Assembly (NCBI RefSeq): GCF_001577755.1
Contig: NZ_CP010776.1
Location: forward strand, 1,674,001 to 1,738,000
Length of the DNA stretch: 64,000 nt
Direction of reading: 5' to 3'
Source of the DNA: Rufibacter sp. DG15C
Lineage (GTDB): Bacteria > Bacteroidota > Bacteroidia > Cytophagales > Hymenobacteraceae
The position numbers and the translations under genes were made by a program. Shown piece by piece: positions 8,028 through 15,556 of this stretch; position 1 is the first letter of the stretch; every line of letters starts with the position of its first letter. The notes under the pieces are model-generated. The model was not told the DNA's origin, searched no databases, and saw only the letters and a program-made list of their open reading frames with translations.

Positions 8028-9143
8028 TTAGTCCGTTTCCTGCTTCATGTACACCGTCTGCGTTGGGAACGCAAACTCGGCGCCGTGTTGCTCTACAATC
8101 TCTACAATCTTGTAGTTGATTTCCTCTTTGATGTTCACGTACTCATCCCAGTCAATGGTGTCAATAAAATAGAGCACCATCACGTCTTTGGAGTGAGGTC
8201 CCAGGTTCATGAAACGCACGCGGCCGTCCTGGTTGGTGCGGGGGTAGTGGTCTATGAAATACTGGATGTCCTGGACAATGCTTTTAATCTGCTGGGAGGT
8301 GGTGCTGTAGGTGAGCGTGATGTCAAACTTAACCCGCCGGAACGTGCGAAGGGTGAGGTTGTCCAGCGGCTTGTCAATCATGTGCTTGTTGGGGAGGGTC
8401 ACGTAGCTTTTCTCCATGGTGCGTATGCGCGTGCTCCTGAACCCGATCTTCTCAATGGTGCCCGTCACTTCACCTACCTGCACCAGGTCGCCTACCACAA
8501 ACGGGTGGTCCAAAAAGATGGTGAAGGAGGCCAGCAGGTTCTCCAGGCTTTCTTTGGCCGCGAAGGCAATGGCCAAACCACCCACTCCCAGACCAGCCAC
8601 CAAGCCCGCTACGTTCACCTTGAAGACTGTGCCCAGCATTACAAAAAAGCCAATGATGACCACAATCACCTTAATGAAATCCACGAAGAACGGGACTAGC
8701 TGGTCATCCAGTTTGGATTGGGTCTTGGCAGCACGCTTAGAGAAGATCAGGCCCGCAAAATCAACCAGGCGCATGACTACCCAGGTGAGCGAGAAGATCA
8801 GGAAGATGCTGTAAATGCGTTGCAAGACACGCTTGAGGCCCAGTTCATCCTTGGCAGGCAAGCCTAGTTCTGGCGGGTAGTTGAGGCGGTCAAAGGCGAT
8901 GTACAGGAAGACCAGAAACGTCAGCACTTCCAGCGGTACTACCAGCAGACGTCTGAACTCTTCTTTGGTCACCTCAGAAGAAAAGCGCTTGACCATCACC
9001 CTGAACAGGATGGAAGTGAGTAATTTAGAGAGGATTTCCTTGAACAGGAAACCGCAGAGCATAATCCCGATGAACAGGAAATACTGCTCCACGCTGTTCC
9101 CTAAAAAGACTTGGTCAAGTATGTTCTGAAGTTGTTCCTTCAT
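8028..9143 (-). CDS. MscS-family mechanosensitive ion channel
   Basis: A 371-residue small-conductance mechanosensitive channel. Several N-terminal membrane segments (YFLFIGIMLCGFLFKEILS, LLVVPLEVLTFLVFLYIAF, IYSIFLIFSLTWVVMRLV) lead to the pore helix VAGLVAGLGVGGLAIAFAAKESLENLL with its conserved Gly/Ala packing. The MscS beta domain follows (HPFVVGDLVQVGEVTGTIEKIG, then FRSTRIRTMEKSYVTLPNK), and then a C-terminal alpha/beta vestibule. Function is release of small solutes on membrane tension in the inner membrane. The start at 9143 (MKEQLQNILDQVFLG) is preferred over an upstream TTG that would add ten unlikely residues. It is monocistronic or leads into the AT-rich membrane-protein gene 22 bp downstream. 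Confidence 0.9.
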   Translation of the reverse strand: MKEQLQNILDQVFLGNSVEQYFLFIGIMLCGFLFKEILSKLLTSILFRVMVKRFSSEVTKEEFRRLLVVPLEVLTFLVFLYIAFDRLNYPPELGLPAKDELGLKRVLQRIYSIFLIFSLTWVVMRLVDFAGLIFSKRAAKTQSKLDDQLVPFFVDFIKVIVVIIGFFVMLGTVFKVNVAGLVAGLGVGGLAIAFAAKESLENLLASFTIFLDHPFVVGDLVQVGEVTGTIEKIGFRSTRIRTMEKSYVTLPNKHMIDKPLDNLTLRTFRRVKFDITLTYSTTSQQIKSIVQDIQYFIDHYPRTNQDGRVRFMNLGPHSKDVMVLYFIDTIDWDEYVNIKEEINYKIVEIVEQHGAEFAFPTQTVYMKQETD

Positions 9144-9217
9144 GGATGTAAATTTCAAGGCGCTTGCAACCAACGGGCCGCTAGCGGGGTCAATAAAGTA
9201 AAAATGGACATTAATCT

Positions 9218-9577
9218 ATGAAACGGAAAATTTTATCACTGCTTTTGATTGGCTTCGGGCTGTTTCTGAACATAGCCTGCCAAGGTCCTGACGGCAAATT
9301 AGAGTGGCCAGAAGAAGCCCAAACCAAATGGCTGTCTTACCAGGAAACCCAGTGCGCCGATCCTTGGGGATACGGCAACAGCAACCAAGACAAGGTGCAG
9401 TACATAAAAGAGTATCTGCAGAAGCAGGGAATAACTGTCCTGGATATTTCCCTTAACAAGGTGAATGATGGTGCCATGTGTATGGCCTGTACCTGTGCCA
9501 GCGGAAGAGTTTTAAAGGTGCAGGTGAAGAAAGAAGACGAAGCCAAGTTATTGGCCATGGGATTCAAGGCGATTTAG
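9218..9577 (+). CDS. Small cysteine-containing lipoprotein
   Basis: A 119-residue protein with a lipoprotein signal, MKRKILSLLLIGFGLFLNIAC, lipobox NIAC. The mature part contains ETQCADPWGYG and a Cys cluster CMACTCASGR near residue 90. The C terminus KVQVKKEDEAKLLAMGFKAI looks like a surface helix. The cysteines could bind metal or form disulfides, but no catalytic motif is identifiable. A strong hairpin terminator follows 24 bp after the stop, so it is transcribed alone. The family, which I recall only vaguely, is a Bacteroidota hypothetical lipoprotein; function unknown. Confidence 0.75.
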   Translation: MKRKILSLLLIGFGLFLNIACQGPDGKLEWPEEAQTKWLSYQETQCADPWGYGNSNQDKVQYIKEYLQKQGITVLDISLNKVNDGAMCMACTCASGRVLKVQVKKEDEAKLLAMGFKAI

Positions 9578-9600
9578 TTCTGCCGAGTCCTCAATAGTAA

Positions 9601-9640
9601 AAAAAAGCCTCTGCTCCTTGTGAGAAGCAGAGGCTTTTTT
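9601..9640 (+). terminator. Intrinsic terminator of the lipoprotein gene
   Basis: An AGCCTCTGCT / AGCAGAGGCT stem with a 10-base loop, flanked by an A run before and TTTTTT after. It could also work on the opposite strand. Confidence 0.9.
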
Positions 9641-9736
9641 GTGTTGATTTTATTTTATTTCTTTTCTGGTTTACTATTCTCGCTTTATCTCCTTCTTTCT
9701 ATCCCTGCTATTCAACCTATCACCCTAACCGTTTCT

Positions 9737-9763
9737 CCTATTGTCATCCTGAAAGGATCTTGT
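9737..9763 (+). repeat. Repeat B, left arm of a perfect inverted pair
   Basis: This 27-bp sequence contains GTCATCCTGAAAGGATCTTG. Its exact reverse complement lies at 10023-10049, so the pair brackets about 260 bp. The core itself is partly palindromic (ATCCT...AGGAT). Confidence 0.9.
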
Positions 9764-9810
9764 GGGCCAGCTAAATAGGCTATGACTAAACGCTTTCCTA
9801 TTTCCTGCTT

Positions 9811-9925
9811 CAAGCTTGTAGCTTGGAGCTAACCATGCTGGCAAGTTTTCAACTTGCTTTTATAACCAGTTCCTTTCCGCAAGTTTTTAAACTTGTCTCA
9901 TGTTTACCCACAAGCTATAAGCTTG
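9811..9925. repeat. Cluster of four small CAAG/CTTG palindromes
   Basis: Four hairpin-forming palindromes follow one another: CAAGCTTGTAGCTTG (9811-9825), GCAAGTTTTCAACTTGC (9841-9857), CAAGTTTTTAAACTTG (9880-9895) and CAAGCTATAAGCTTG (9911-9925). They share the CAAG/CTTG ends but differ in their centres. No coding frame of note lies here. Confidence 0.8.
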
Positions 9926-9940
9926 CGAGAGGATAGTTGT

Positions 9941-9978
9941 CGTTTTTGGCCTCTTTCCCAGAAAACAGGCCAAAAACG
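9941..9978. repeat. Repeat A copy 5
   Basis: Arms CGTTTTTGGCCT and AGGCCAAAAACG with a further matching GT/AC outside. It lies inside the Repeat B inverted pair, just right of the palindrome cluster. Confidence 0.85.
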
Positions 9979-10022
9979 ACAGTAGGCTCTTTGCACTTAG
10001 CACTCGCTACTACAGCTTGCCG

Positions 10023-10049
10023 ACAAGATCCTTTCAGGATGACAATAGG
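10023..10049 (-). repeat. Repeat B, right arm of a perfect inverted pair
   Basis: Exact 27-base reverse complement of 9737-9763. It ends 36 bp from the stop of the amino-acid dehydrogenase gene. Confidence 0.9.
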
Positions 10050-10084
10050 GGGAGTATAAGTGTAGTTGATTCGTTGGGTTTTAC

Positions 10085-11311
10085 TTACAACAACTGGCTC
10101 AAGGCAATCTCGAAAGAGGTTTTGGCTATCTCGGTTTTCTCTGGGTGGCGGGCGTGGGTTTTCTCCAGGGCCTGGCCAATGGTGCGGGAGATGTCGGTGA
10201 AGATGGCTTCATCCGTAATCTCCACGTCCTGCTCCATCAAGTAGGCAAATACGCGGGCCATGCCGCAGTTGGCAATAAAGTCGGGGATGACAGACACGTG
10301 CTGGTCGGCAAACTCACCCGTCGGCCCGAAGAAGATTTCAGGGTCCTGGAACGGTACGTTGGCACCGCTGGAAATCACCTCTAGGCCGTGCTGCAACATG
10401 CGCTCCACCTGCTCTTTGGTCACCAGTCTGGAGGCGGCCGCCGGGATGAAAATCTCAGACTCTAAATCCCAGATGCGGGCGTTGGTATCGTCAAAAGACA
10501 AAAGGTTTTCTGCGTACAGCGTGTTGCCGCGGCGGTTGAGGAACAGGTCTTTGATTTCGTCAAAGGAGAAGCCTTCTGGGTTAATCAAACCACCCGCGCG
10601 GTCTATGATGCCCACAATCTTCACGCCTTCAGACGCCAAATAATAGGCGGCGGCGGCGCCTACGTTGCCCCAGCCCTGGATGATGGCGCGTTTGCCTTGC
10701 AGCTCACCGCCCCAGATTTGGTAGTAATGACGAACGGCCTCGGCCACGCCATACCCCGTAATCATGTCTGCGATGTTGTATTTGCGGCTCAGGGAAGGAG
10801 AATAGTTGGGGTCCTCAATCACCTTGCTCACGCCCTGGCGCAGTTGGCCCAACTTGTTGATTTTCTGCGGTTCGGTGGCTTTGAAGTGGCCGTTCACAAT
10901 GCCTTCCTGCGGGTGCCACAGGCCGTATTCCTCGGTCATGGGGATTACCTCATGGATTTCGTCCACGTTGAGGTCGCCGCCGGTTCCGTAGTAGTTCTTC
11001 AATAAAGGGAACACCGCTTTGTACCAGCGCTCCAATACGCCTTTCTTTCTAGGGTCTGCCGGGTCAAAGTTGATGCCTGATTTGGCGCCGCCAATGGCCG
11101 GGCCCGAAACGGTGAACTTCACTTCCATGGTTTTGGCCAGAGACTCCACTTCGCGCTTGTCCAGGCCTTTGCGCATGCGGGTTCCACCACCGGCCGCGCC
11201 GCCTCTCAGGGAGTTGATGACCACCCAGCCTTCGGCCTCGGTTTCAGCGTCTTTCCACTCAAAAACAATCTCAGGACGTTTCGTCTCAAATTTGGCCAGT
11301 AAGTCTTTCAT
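10085..11311 (-). CDS. Glu/Leu/Phe/Val dehydrogenase, leucine-dehydrogenase-like active site
   Basis: A 408-residue NAD(P)-dependent amino-acid dehydrogenase that interconverts an amino acid and its 2-oxo acid with ammonia. The substrate region reads RGGAAGGGTRM, then MEVKFTVSGPAIGGAKSGINFDP, so the two catalytic lysines (MEVK and GGAK) are kept. The lysine of glutamate dehydrogenases in GPSKGG is replaced by AAGG, as in leucine/valine/phenylalanine dehydrogenases (GPALGG). The nucleotide-binding Rossmann motif is GWGNVGAAAAYYLASEG around residue 210. At 408 residues it is longer than typical leucine dehydrogenases. A second enzyme of the superfamily at 25259 keeps the glutamate-type lysine, so the two probably differ in substrate. 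A TACCTTTG box lies upstream at 11343-11350. Confidence 0.85.
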   Translation of the reverse strand: MKDLLAKFETKRPEIVFEWKDAETEAEGWVVINSLRGGAAGGGTRMRKGLDKREVESLAKTMEVKFTVSGPAIGGAKSGINFDPADPRKKGVLERWYKAVFPLLKNYYGTGGDLNVDEIHEVIPMTEEYGLWHPQEGIVNGHFKATEPQKINKLGQLRQGVSKVIEDPNYSPSLSRKYNIADMITGYGVAEAVRHYYQIWGGELQGKRAIIQGWGNVGAAAAYYLASEGVKIVGIIDRAGGLINPEGFSFDEIKDLFLNRRGNTLYAENLLSFDDTNARIWDLESEIFIPAAASRLVTKEQVERMLQHGLEVISSGANVPFQDPEIFFGPTGEFADQHVSVIPDFIANCGMARVFAYLMEQDVEITDEAIFTDISRTIGQALEKTHARHPEKTEIAKTSFEIALSQLL

Positions 11312-11342
11312 AGAAATGAAGTGTTGGTTTTTGATGATGGCG

Positions 11343-11350
11343 CAAAGGTA
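11343..11350 (-). promoter_or_regulatory. Minus-7 box TACCTTTG for the 10085-11311 dehydrogenase
   Basis: A perfect match, on the minus strand, to the Bacteroidota TAnnTTTG minus-7 consensus, followed by GCGCC, about 32 bp upstream of the start codon. No clear minus-33 TTG was seen. Confidence 0.55.
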
Positions 11351-11423
11351 GGATTTAACGAGCGTTCCTCCTTAGCAGAATAATAAAAACCAGAATAATT
11401 CTATTGTCCTTGAAAGACCTAGC

Positions 11424-11461
11424 CGTTTTTAGCCTGTTTTTTGGAAATAAGGTCAAAAACG
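11424..11461. repeat. Repeat A copy 6
   Basis: Arms CGTTTTTAGCCT and AGGTCAAAAACG. It lies between two minus-strand genes and ends two bases before the anmK stop. Confidence 0.75.
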
Positions 11462-11463
11462 AA

Positions 11464-12537
11464 TTACATCCAGTAGATGGCGCCGCCGCAGTTGTCCTGG
11501 CTGGCACCTGTCACGCTCTTCAGGCAGTTGGTTTCCTGCCGCCAGCGCAATACGCCCAAAAACGCGAAAATGAGCGCTTCCTTGAAATTAACCAGCTCCG
11601 GTTCCGGCACCACCACTTCAAACGCAGGCCCCAGGTAATGTTGAATCTGCTCCACCAGAAAGCCGTTGAAGGCCCCGCCGCCGGTCAACAACAATCTGCC
11701 ATGGGCTTGGGAAGCGTGCTGTTTCACTGCCTGGGCCACCTGGTAGCCGATGTGGTGACAGGCGGTGTTCAGTTTGTCTTGAGTAGACGCTTTGGAATGG
11801 CTCAGGACTTTTAGGCTGTTCTCGTCGGCCCACTCCTTGCCGATGGATTTTGGATAGGCCGCGGAGAAATAAGCAGCCTCATTGAGCTTCTCAAACAAGT
11901 CTGGCTGGAACTGTCCTTGTCTGGCCAGTTCCCCATTCCGGTCATAGGCAAAGCCCAGTTCCTCGGCCAGTGGGTTCAGGAGCATGTTGCAGCACGAGAT
12001 GTCAAAGGCCACGCGGCGGTCTGGCCCTTCCTGGGAGATGTTGGAGATGCCACCCAAATTCAGGCAGAAATCATAATCTGAGAAGAGAAGCTTGTCCCCG
12101 ATGGGCACCAGCGGAGCGCCTTGTCCGCCCAAGGCAATGTCCAGAGTCCTGAAGTCACAGACCACGGGCCGGCCGGCGGCGGCGGCCAGGTAGGCGCCGC
12201 TTCCTACCTGGAACGTGATGTCCAGCTGGGGCTGGTGAAAAATGGTGTGGCCGTGCGAAGAGACAAAATCCACCGAAAGATTATTGGCCTCCACGAAGTT
12301 TTTTGCCAACTCGCCCAAATAACGTCCGTAGGCCCTGTCAGTGGCTATTATTTCAGCGGCGCTGGCTTCTGTGAGCGTTGAAAGACGCTTCAACCAAACA
12401 TCTGTATATGGAAGTGTTTCAGTATTAAGGATTTTATATATCCAATTCTTTTCATTATACGTAAATCTGCAATAAGCTAAGTCAACTCCGTCAAGGGAGG
12501 TGCCTGACATTATTCCTATAACATGGTAAGTCGCCAT
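11464..12537 (-). CDS. anmK: Anhydro-N-acetylmuramic acid kinase
   Basis: A 357-residue AnmK. The N terminus MATYHVIGIMSGTSLDGVDLAYC is the family signature with its ATP-binding Gly/Ser loop, VSSHGHTIFHQP is the substrate-pocket region, and DFRTLDIALGGQGAPLVPIGDKLLF the ligand loop. LLLTGGGAFNGFLVE is the C-terminal nucleotide-binding segment. It hydrolyses and phosphorylates 1,6-anhydro-MurNAc to MurNAc-6-phosphate in peptidoglycan recycling, in the cytoplasm. It converges with nothing: the gene downstream on this strand is the dehydrogenase 152 bp away across a Repeat A copy. Functionally it connects with the muropeptide-processing locus at 42-49 kb. Confidence 0.95.
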   Translation of the reverse strand: MATYHVIGIMSGTSLDGVDLAYCRFTYNEKNWIYKILNTETLPYTDVWLKRLSTLTEASAAEIIATDRAYGRYLGELAKNFVEANNLSVDFVSSHGHTIFHQPQLDITFQVGSGAYLAAAAGRPVVCDFRTLDIALGGQGAPLVPIGDKLLFSDYDFCLNLGGISNISQEGPDRRVAFDISCCNMLLNPLAEELGFAYDRNGELARQGQFQPDLFEKLNEAAYFSAAYPKSIGKEWADENSLKVLSHSKASTQDKLNTACHHIGYQVAQAVKQHASQAHGRLLLTGGGAFNGFLVEQIQHYLGPAFEVVVPEPELVNFKEALIFAFLGVLRWRQETNCLKSVTGASQDNCGGAIYWM

Positions 12538-12643
12538 GCGTTAAAGTAACGTAATGTTCAGGTGCCGTCAAAAACTGGAGGGGATTTGGCGGGTTTAAAG
12601 GCGTGTAGTAGCGCTAATTGTAGTACTGGTAAGTGTGTCCCTT

Positions 12644-12952
12644 ATGAAAAGTTTATTATCCAGAGTTGAATCTAAGAAGATAGATAAGGCGGCGTCCATG
12701 CTGAAGGTGTTGGCGCATCCTAAAAGGTTGGCCATTGTGGATCTTCTGGGTAAGGAAGACAAAATGACCGTGACGGAGATCTATAACTATTTGGATTTGC
12801 CTCAGGCCATTGCCTCACAGCATTTGATTACCTTGAAAGACAAGGGAGTTCTTTCTTCCTTTAAGGTGGGCACCAAAATCTATTATTCCCTTTCCATCCC
12901 TAAGCTGATTGATGTGATTGACTGCCTGGAGGAATGTTGCGGTGATCTGTAA
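12644..12952 (+). CDS. ArsR-family HTH regulator
   Basis: A 102-residue winged-helix regulator. MKSLLSRVESKKIDKAASML leads to KVLAHPKRLAIVDLLG, the conserved first helix, followed by EIYNYLDLPQAIASQHLITLKDKGVLS, the recognition helix and wing. The usual metal-binding CxCxxC of metal-sensing ArsR members is absent in the recognition helix, and the C terminus has CLEECCGDL, three Cys residues that might respond to metals or oxidants. An in-frame GTG three codons upstream is less likely than the ATG. It stands alone between the anmK promoter side and a convergent glycosidase gene, so a target cannot be inferred. Confidence 0.85.
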   Translation: MKSLLSRVESKKIDKAASMLKVLAHPKRLAIVDLLGKEDKMTVTEIYNYLDLPQAIASQHLITLKDKGVLSSFKVGTKIYYSLSIPKLIDVIDCLEECCGDL

Positions 12953-12996
12953 TCTTTCTCCGGCGTAAGTAAATCTGTCAAGTAAGTACCCCCTGG

Positions 12997-13037
12997 AACC
13001 GTTTCCAGTCTGCAGTAAGTGTAGGCTAGAAACGGTT
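12997..13037. terminator. Bidirectional terminator hairpin
   Basis: AACCGTTTCCAG and CTAGAAACGGTT form a stem with a 17-base loop, followed by TTATTTTTTG on the plus strand. It lies between the convergent ArsR and phosphodiester glycosidase genes and abuts the latter's stop. Confidence 0.7.
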
Positions 13038-14006
13038 TTATTTTTTGCCGCCAGATTCTTTGTACTTGAGTACCAGCACTGCTGGCACAGGGCGCTGGCC
13101 TTCCTTGTCTGATGGCTTTATGGTGTCCCTGCCTTTTATAAAGAGGGCACTAGAGCCGCCGCCATCTAAGTTCACTGCTTCCTGACTACCCAAATCTATC
13201 ATGAGTTGGGCCAGTTGGTCTAGGGTGGCGCCTTCGGCTACGCCCTTGTTGCGGCCTTCTACCACCAGAATAATCAATTGGTTGTTTGGTGTATAGCCCA
13301 TAGCCGTGCGCGGATTTAGCCCTCTAAAGCTGGCCCCGCCGCGCATTTCTTCTTCTGCCGTTATGTGCATCTGCCCATTCTGTACTAAAACCGGTCCTCC
13401 GGCCACGGCTGTGCGGGGCTTCCAGCGCCTCATGCCGGGTACATTGCGTTTTGAAGGTGCCGGAGCAGGCAGGTCTCCTATTTTTGTAGGGTAAGGTGCA
13501 GACAGTTCTACAGGTTTCTTTTTCTTACCTAGGGTATAGGCCCATGCCACATCAGCTCTCCCTTTCTTAAAGAAGCCAATGGCGCCCGTGGTAGGATGGT
13601 AGGTGAGGGTGTCATTACCCTTGGGGTTTTTGCGTTTGACAGATGCTTGCGCCGCCAGCACTTTCCCGTTATTGATAACCAGATTCAAGTTACTGTTGTC
13701 TGCGAAGGAAAAGAAGGTAGTGTTTACCACGGCTAGAACCTGGCCAGCTTCCTGATTATAATACTGTTTGGGTGTATAGCGCTTGCCATTGCCTACTCTG
13801 GTTTCAATTTCCAGCTTCGGGTCTTTTAAATCTGCTAGCAAATAATAGGCCTTGAAAGGTTTGCCGTCTAATGAATCTGTGGTTGAAAATACCTTGACCG
13901 AGGCTGGCAACCCTTGTTGGTGCTCTATTGACGGTACCCAGGTAACCTGTGCCCAGCTTGGTATAGAGATTAGAAGAGCGAAAAGAATAGGGAGCAACTT
14001 TTTCAT
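13038..14006 (-). CDS. Phosphodiester glycosidase family protein
   Basis: A 322-residue secreted protein of the NAGPA-like phosphodiester glycosidase family (uncovering-enzyme domain). A signal peptide, MKKLLPILFALLISIPSWAQ, is followed by a first half with VNTTFFSFADNSNLNLVINNG and KRKNPKGND, and the C-terminal signature EGATLDQLAQLMIDLGSQ followed by EAVNLDGGGSSALFIKG, with the catalytic-core NLDGGGSS loop. Members cleave phosphodiester-linked sugars, and in bacteria often act on wall teichoic or polysaccharide decorations; the substrate here is unknown. The gene follows hemA on the same strand, separated by a terminator hairpin, so it is probably separately expressed. Confidence 0.85.
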   Translation of the reverse strand: MKKLLPILFALLISIPSWAQVTWVPSIEHQQGLPASVKVFSTTDSLDGKPFKAYYLLADLKDPKLEIETRVGNGKRYTPKQYYNQEAGQVLAVVNTTFFSFADNSNLNLVINNGKVLAAQASVKRKNPKGNDTLTYHPTTGAIGFFKKGRADVAWAYTLGKKKKPVELSAPYPTKIGDLPAPAPSKRNVPGMRRWKPRTAVAGGPVLVQNGQMHITAEEEMRGGASFRGLNPRTAMGYTPNNQLIILVVEGRNKGVAEGATLDQLAQLMIDLGSQEAVNLDGGGSSALFIKGRDTIKPSDKEGQRPVPAVLVLKYKESGGKK

Positions 14007-14024
14007 GAGGCCAATATAAACGAA

Positions 14025-14054
14025 AGCGGGACTCTCTGTAAAGAAAGTCCCGCT
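14025..14054 (-). terminator. Terminator after hemA
   Basis: AGCGGGACT and AGTCCCGCT form a perfect stem with a short loop between the hemA stop and the glycosidase start. On the minus strand TTTCGTTT follows the hairpin. Confidence 0.75.
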
Positions 14055-14077
14055 CTATTAATAAGGTTTGCGTTGGC

Positions 14078-15352
14078 TTAGTGATTGGCCTCTGCAGATT
14101 GTTTTTCTAAGTCAAACAGGTCAGTCAAGACGTCAATCAGGGTCTCAGCCTCACCGCGTTTGCAGGCGGCTTTCAATTGAAGTACTGGCAACTTGATGAT
14201 TTTCTGCATCATGGACTTGGTGATGTCGTCAATGTGCTTGGCTTCCTCAGCAGAAACCTTCTTCATGTAACGGGCCATCTCCTCCTGACGGATGGTCTCC
14301 AAGGCGTTCTTCAGTTTCTGGATAGTAGGGGAGACGTTCATCTCTTTGCTCCAGTCCTCAAAAGAAGCAATGGACTCTGTGATAATCTGCTTCACGTGCG
14401 GTACAGACTCTAGGCGGCGTTGCAGGGCATCAGAGGCTTTGTTCTGGATGGTGTCAATGTTGTAAAGCAACACACCCGGTACACTTTCTACTTCTGGCTC
14501 TACACTTCGTGGTACGCTCAGGTCAATGAAGAACTTGTAGGTCAAGACGTCCAGACGGCTCACCATTTCTTTGGTGAAGAATGGCTCATCGCGGGCCACC
14601 GAAGAGATAATGACATCGGCCTCTTTCATGGCTTCTACCAGATTCTCAAACGGAACTACTTCCAGTCCGCACTCATCTGCCAGGATTTGGGCCTTGGCCT
14701 GGGTACGGTTAGAGATTTTTACGTTCTGGAATTCTGAGTCTTTCAAGTGACGGCACACATCGGCGCCAATCTCGCCTAGGCCAACTACTAAGATTTTAGG
14801 GTTGGCTACTTCGGCGGTCAGGCTTTCTACCAGTTCCAGGGCAGCGTAAGAAGTAGAGGCGGCTCCGTCACGGAACGATGTCTCTTGCACTACGCGCTTG
14901 TTGGTAAAGAAGATGGTGTGCAACAAGCGGTGCAGGAACGGGCCGGCGGCCTCATTGTCTGCGCTCCACTGGTAGGCTTGCTTTACCTGGTTGGAGATTT
15001 GCATGTCACCTACCACTTGTGCCTCTAGGCCCATGGCCACGTTGAACAGATGCAGAACGGCGTCTGCGTGCTCATTGACAATGGTGAAGTAGTCCAGGTA
15101 CTGTGAAATGTTCTGGATTCCCTTGCTGATGCCCAACAGCTTCACAATCTCGTGGCTGTAGTCAGAGTCAGCGGTATAGTAAACCTCCGTGCGGTTGCAC
15201 GTGGAAAGTACAAGGATGTCAGTAGCTTGGATGTATGTTTTGAGCGTTTGCAGGAACTGTCGGCACGACCCCTCATCCAACGCGATAAGCTCCCTTATGT
15301 CTAAAGGCGCTTTTTTATAGGAAAGACTGACGGCTCTAAAGTTTTGGAACAT
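14078..15352 (-). CDS. hemA: Glutamyl-tRNA reductase
   Basis: A 424-residue HemA. The start at 15352 (MFQNFRAVSLSYKKAPLDIRE) matches the family's usual N terminus better than the in-frame ATG further upstream. The catalytic Cys is in LVLSTCNRTEVYY at Cys52. The NADPH-binding domain shows ILVVGLGEIGADVCRHLKDS, and the C-terminal dimerisation helix region has EMARYMKKVSAEEAKHIDD. The enzyme reduces glutamyl-tRNA to glutamate-1-semialdehyde, the first step of C5 haem synthesis. It is divergent from a sensor kinase gene across a 204-bp gap in which I found no strong promoter. Confidence 0.95.
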   Translation of the reverse strand: MFQNFRAVSLSYKKAPLDIRELIALDEGSCRQFLQTLKTYIQATDILVLSTCNRTEVYYTADSDYSHEIVKLLGISKGIQNISQYLDYFTIVNEHADAVLHLFNVAMGLEAQVVGDMQISNQVKQAYQWSADNEAAGPFLHRLLHTIFFTNKRVVQETSFRDGAASTSYAALELVESLTAEVANPKILVVGLGEIGADVCRHLKDSEFQNVKISNRTQAKAQILADECGLEVVPFENLVEAMKEADVIISSVARDEPFFTKEMVSRLDVLTYKFFIDLSVPRSVEPEVESVPGVLLYNIDTIQNKASDALQRRLESVPHVKQIITESIASFEDWSKEMNVSPTIQKLKNALETIRQEEMARYMKKVSAEEAKHIDDITKSMMQKIIKLPVLQLKAACKRGEAETLIDVLTDLFDLEKQSAEANH

Positions 15353-15556
15353 ACGGCACTTTAAAATAGCACGCAAAATTACAATCGCAATAGTTAAGAT
15401 GAAACCTTATTCTTTTAATATTTCCTTTATTTATAGTCATTCAAAATTAGCGCGGGTAGACGCTTCTTCTGCTATCTTCGTTAAGAGTATGCTTAAATTG
15501 CTCTGGGCATAACCCTCTCACAGGACGGGCGTATCTCCTGAAGCGTTGCTTTGTAC

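Noticed and set aside
10017-10244. 75-codon plus-strand open frame
   Set aside because: It runs from the right Repeat B copy into the antisense of the dehydrogenase gene; it has no start signal or family.
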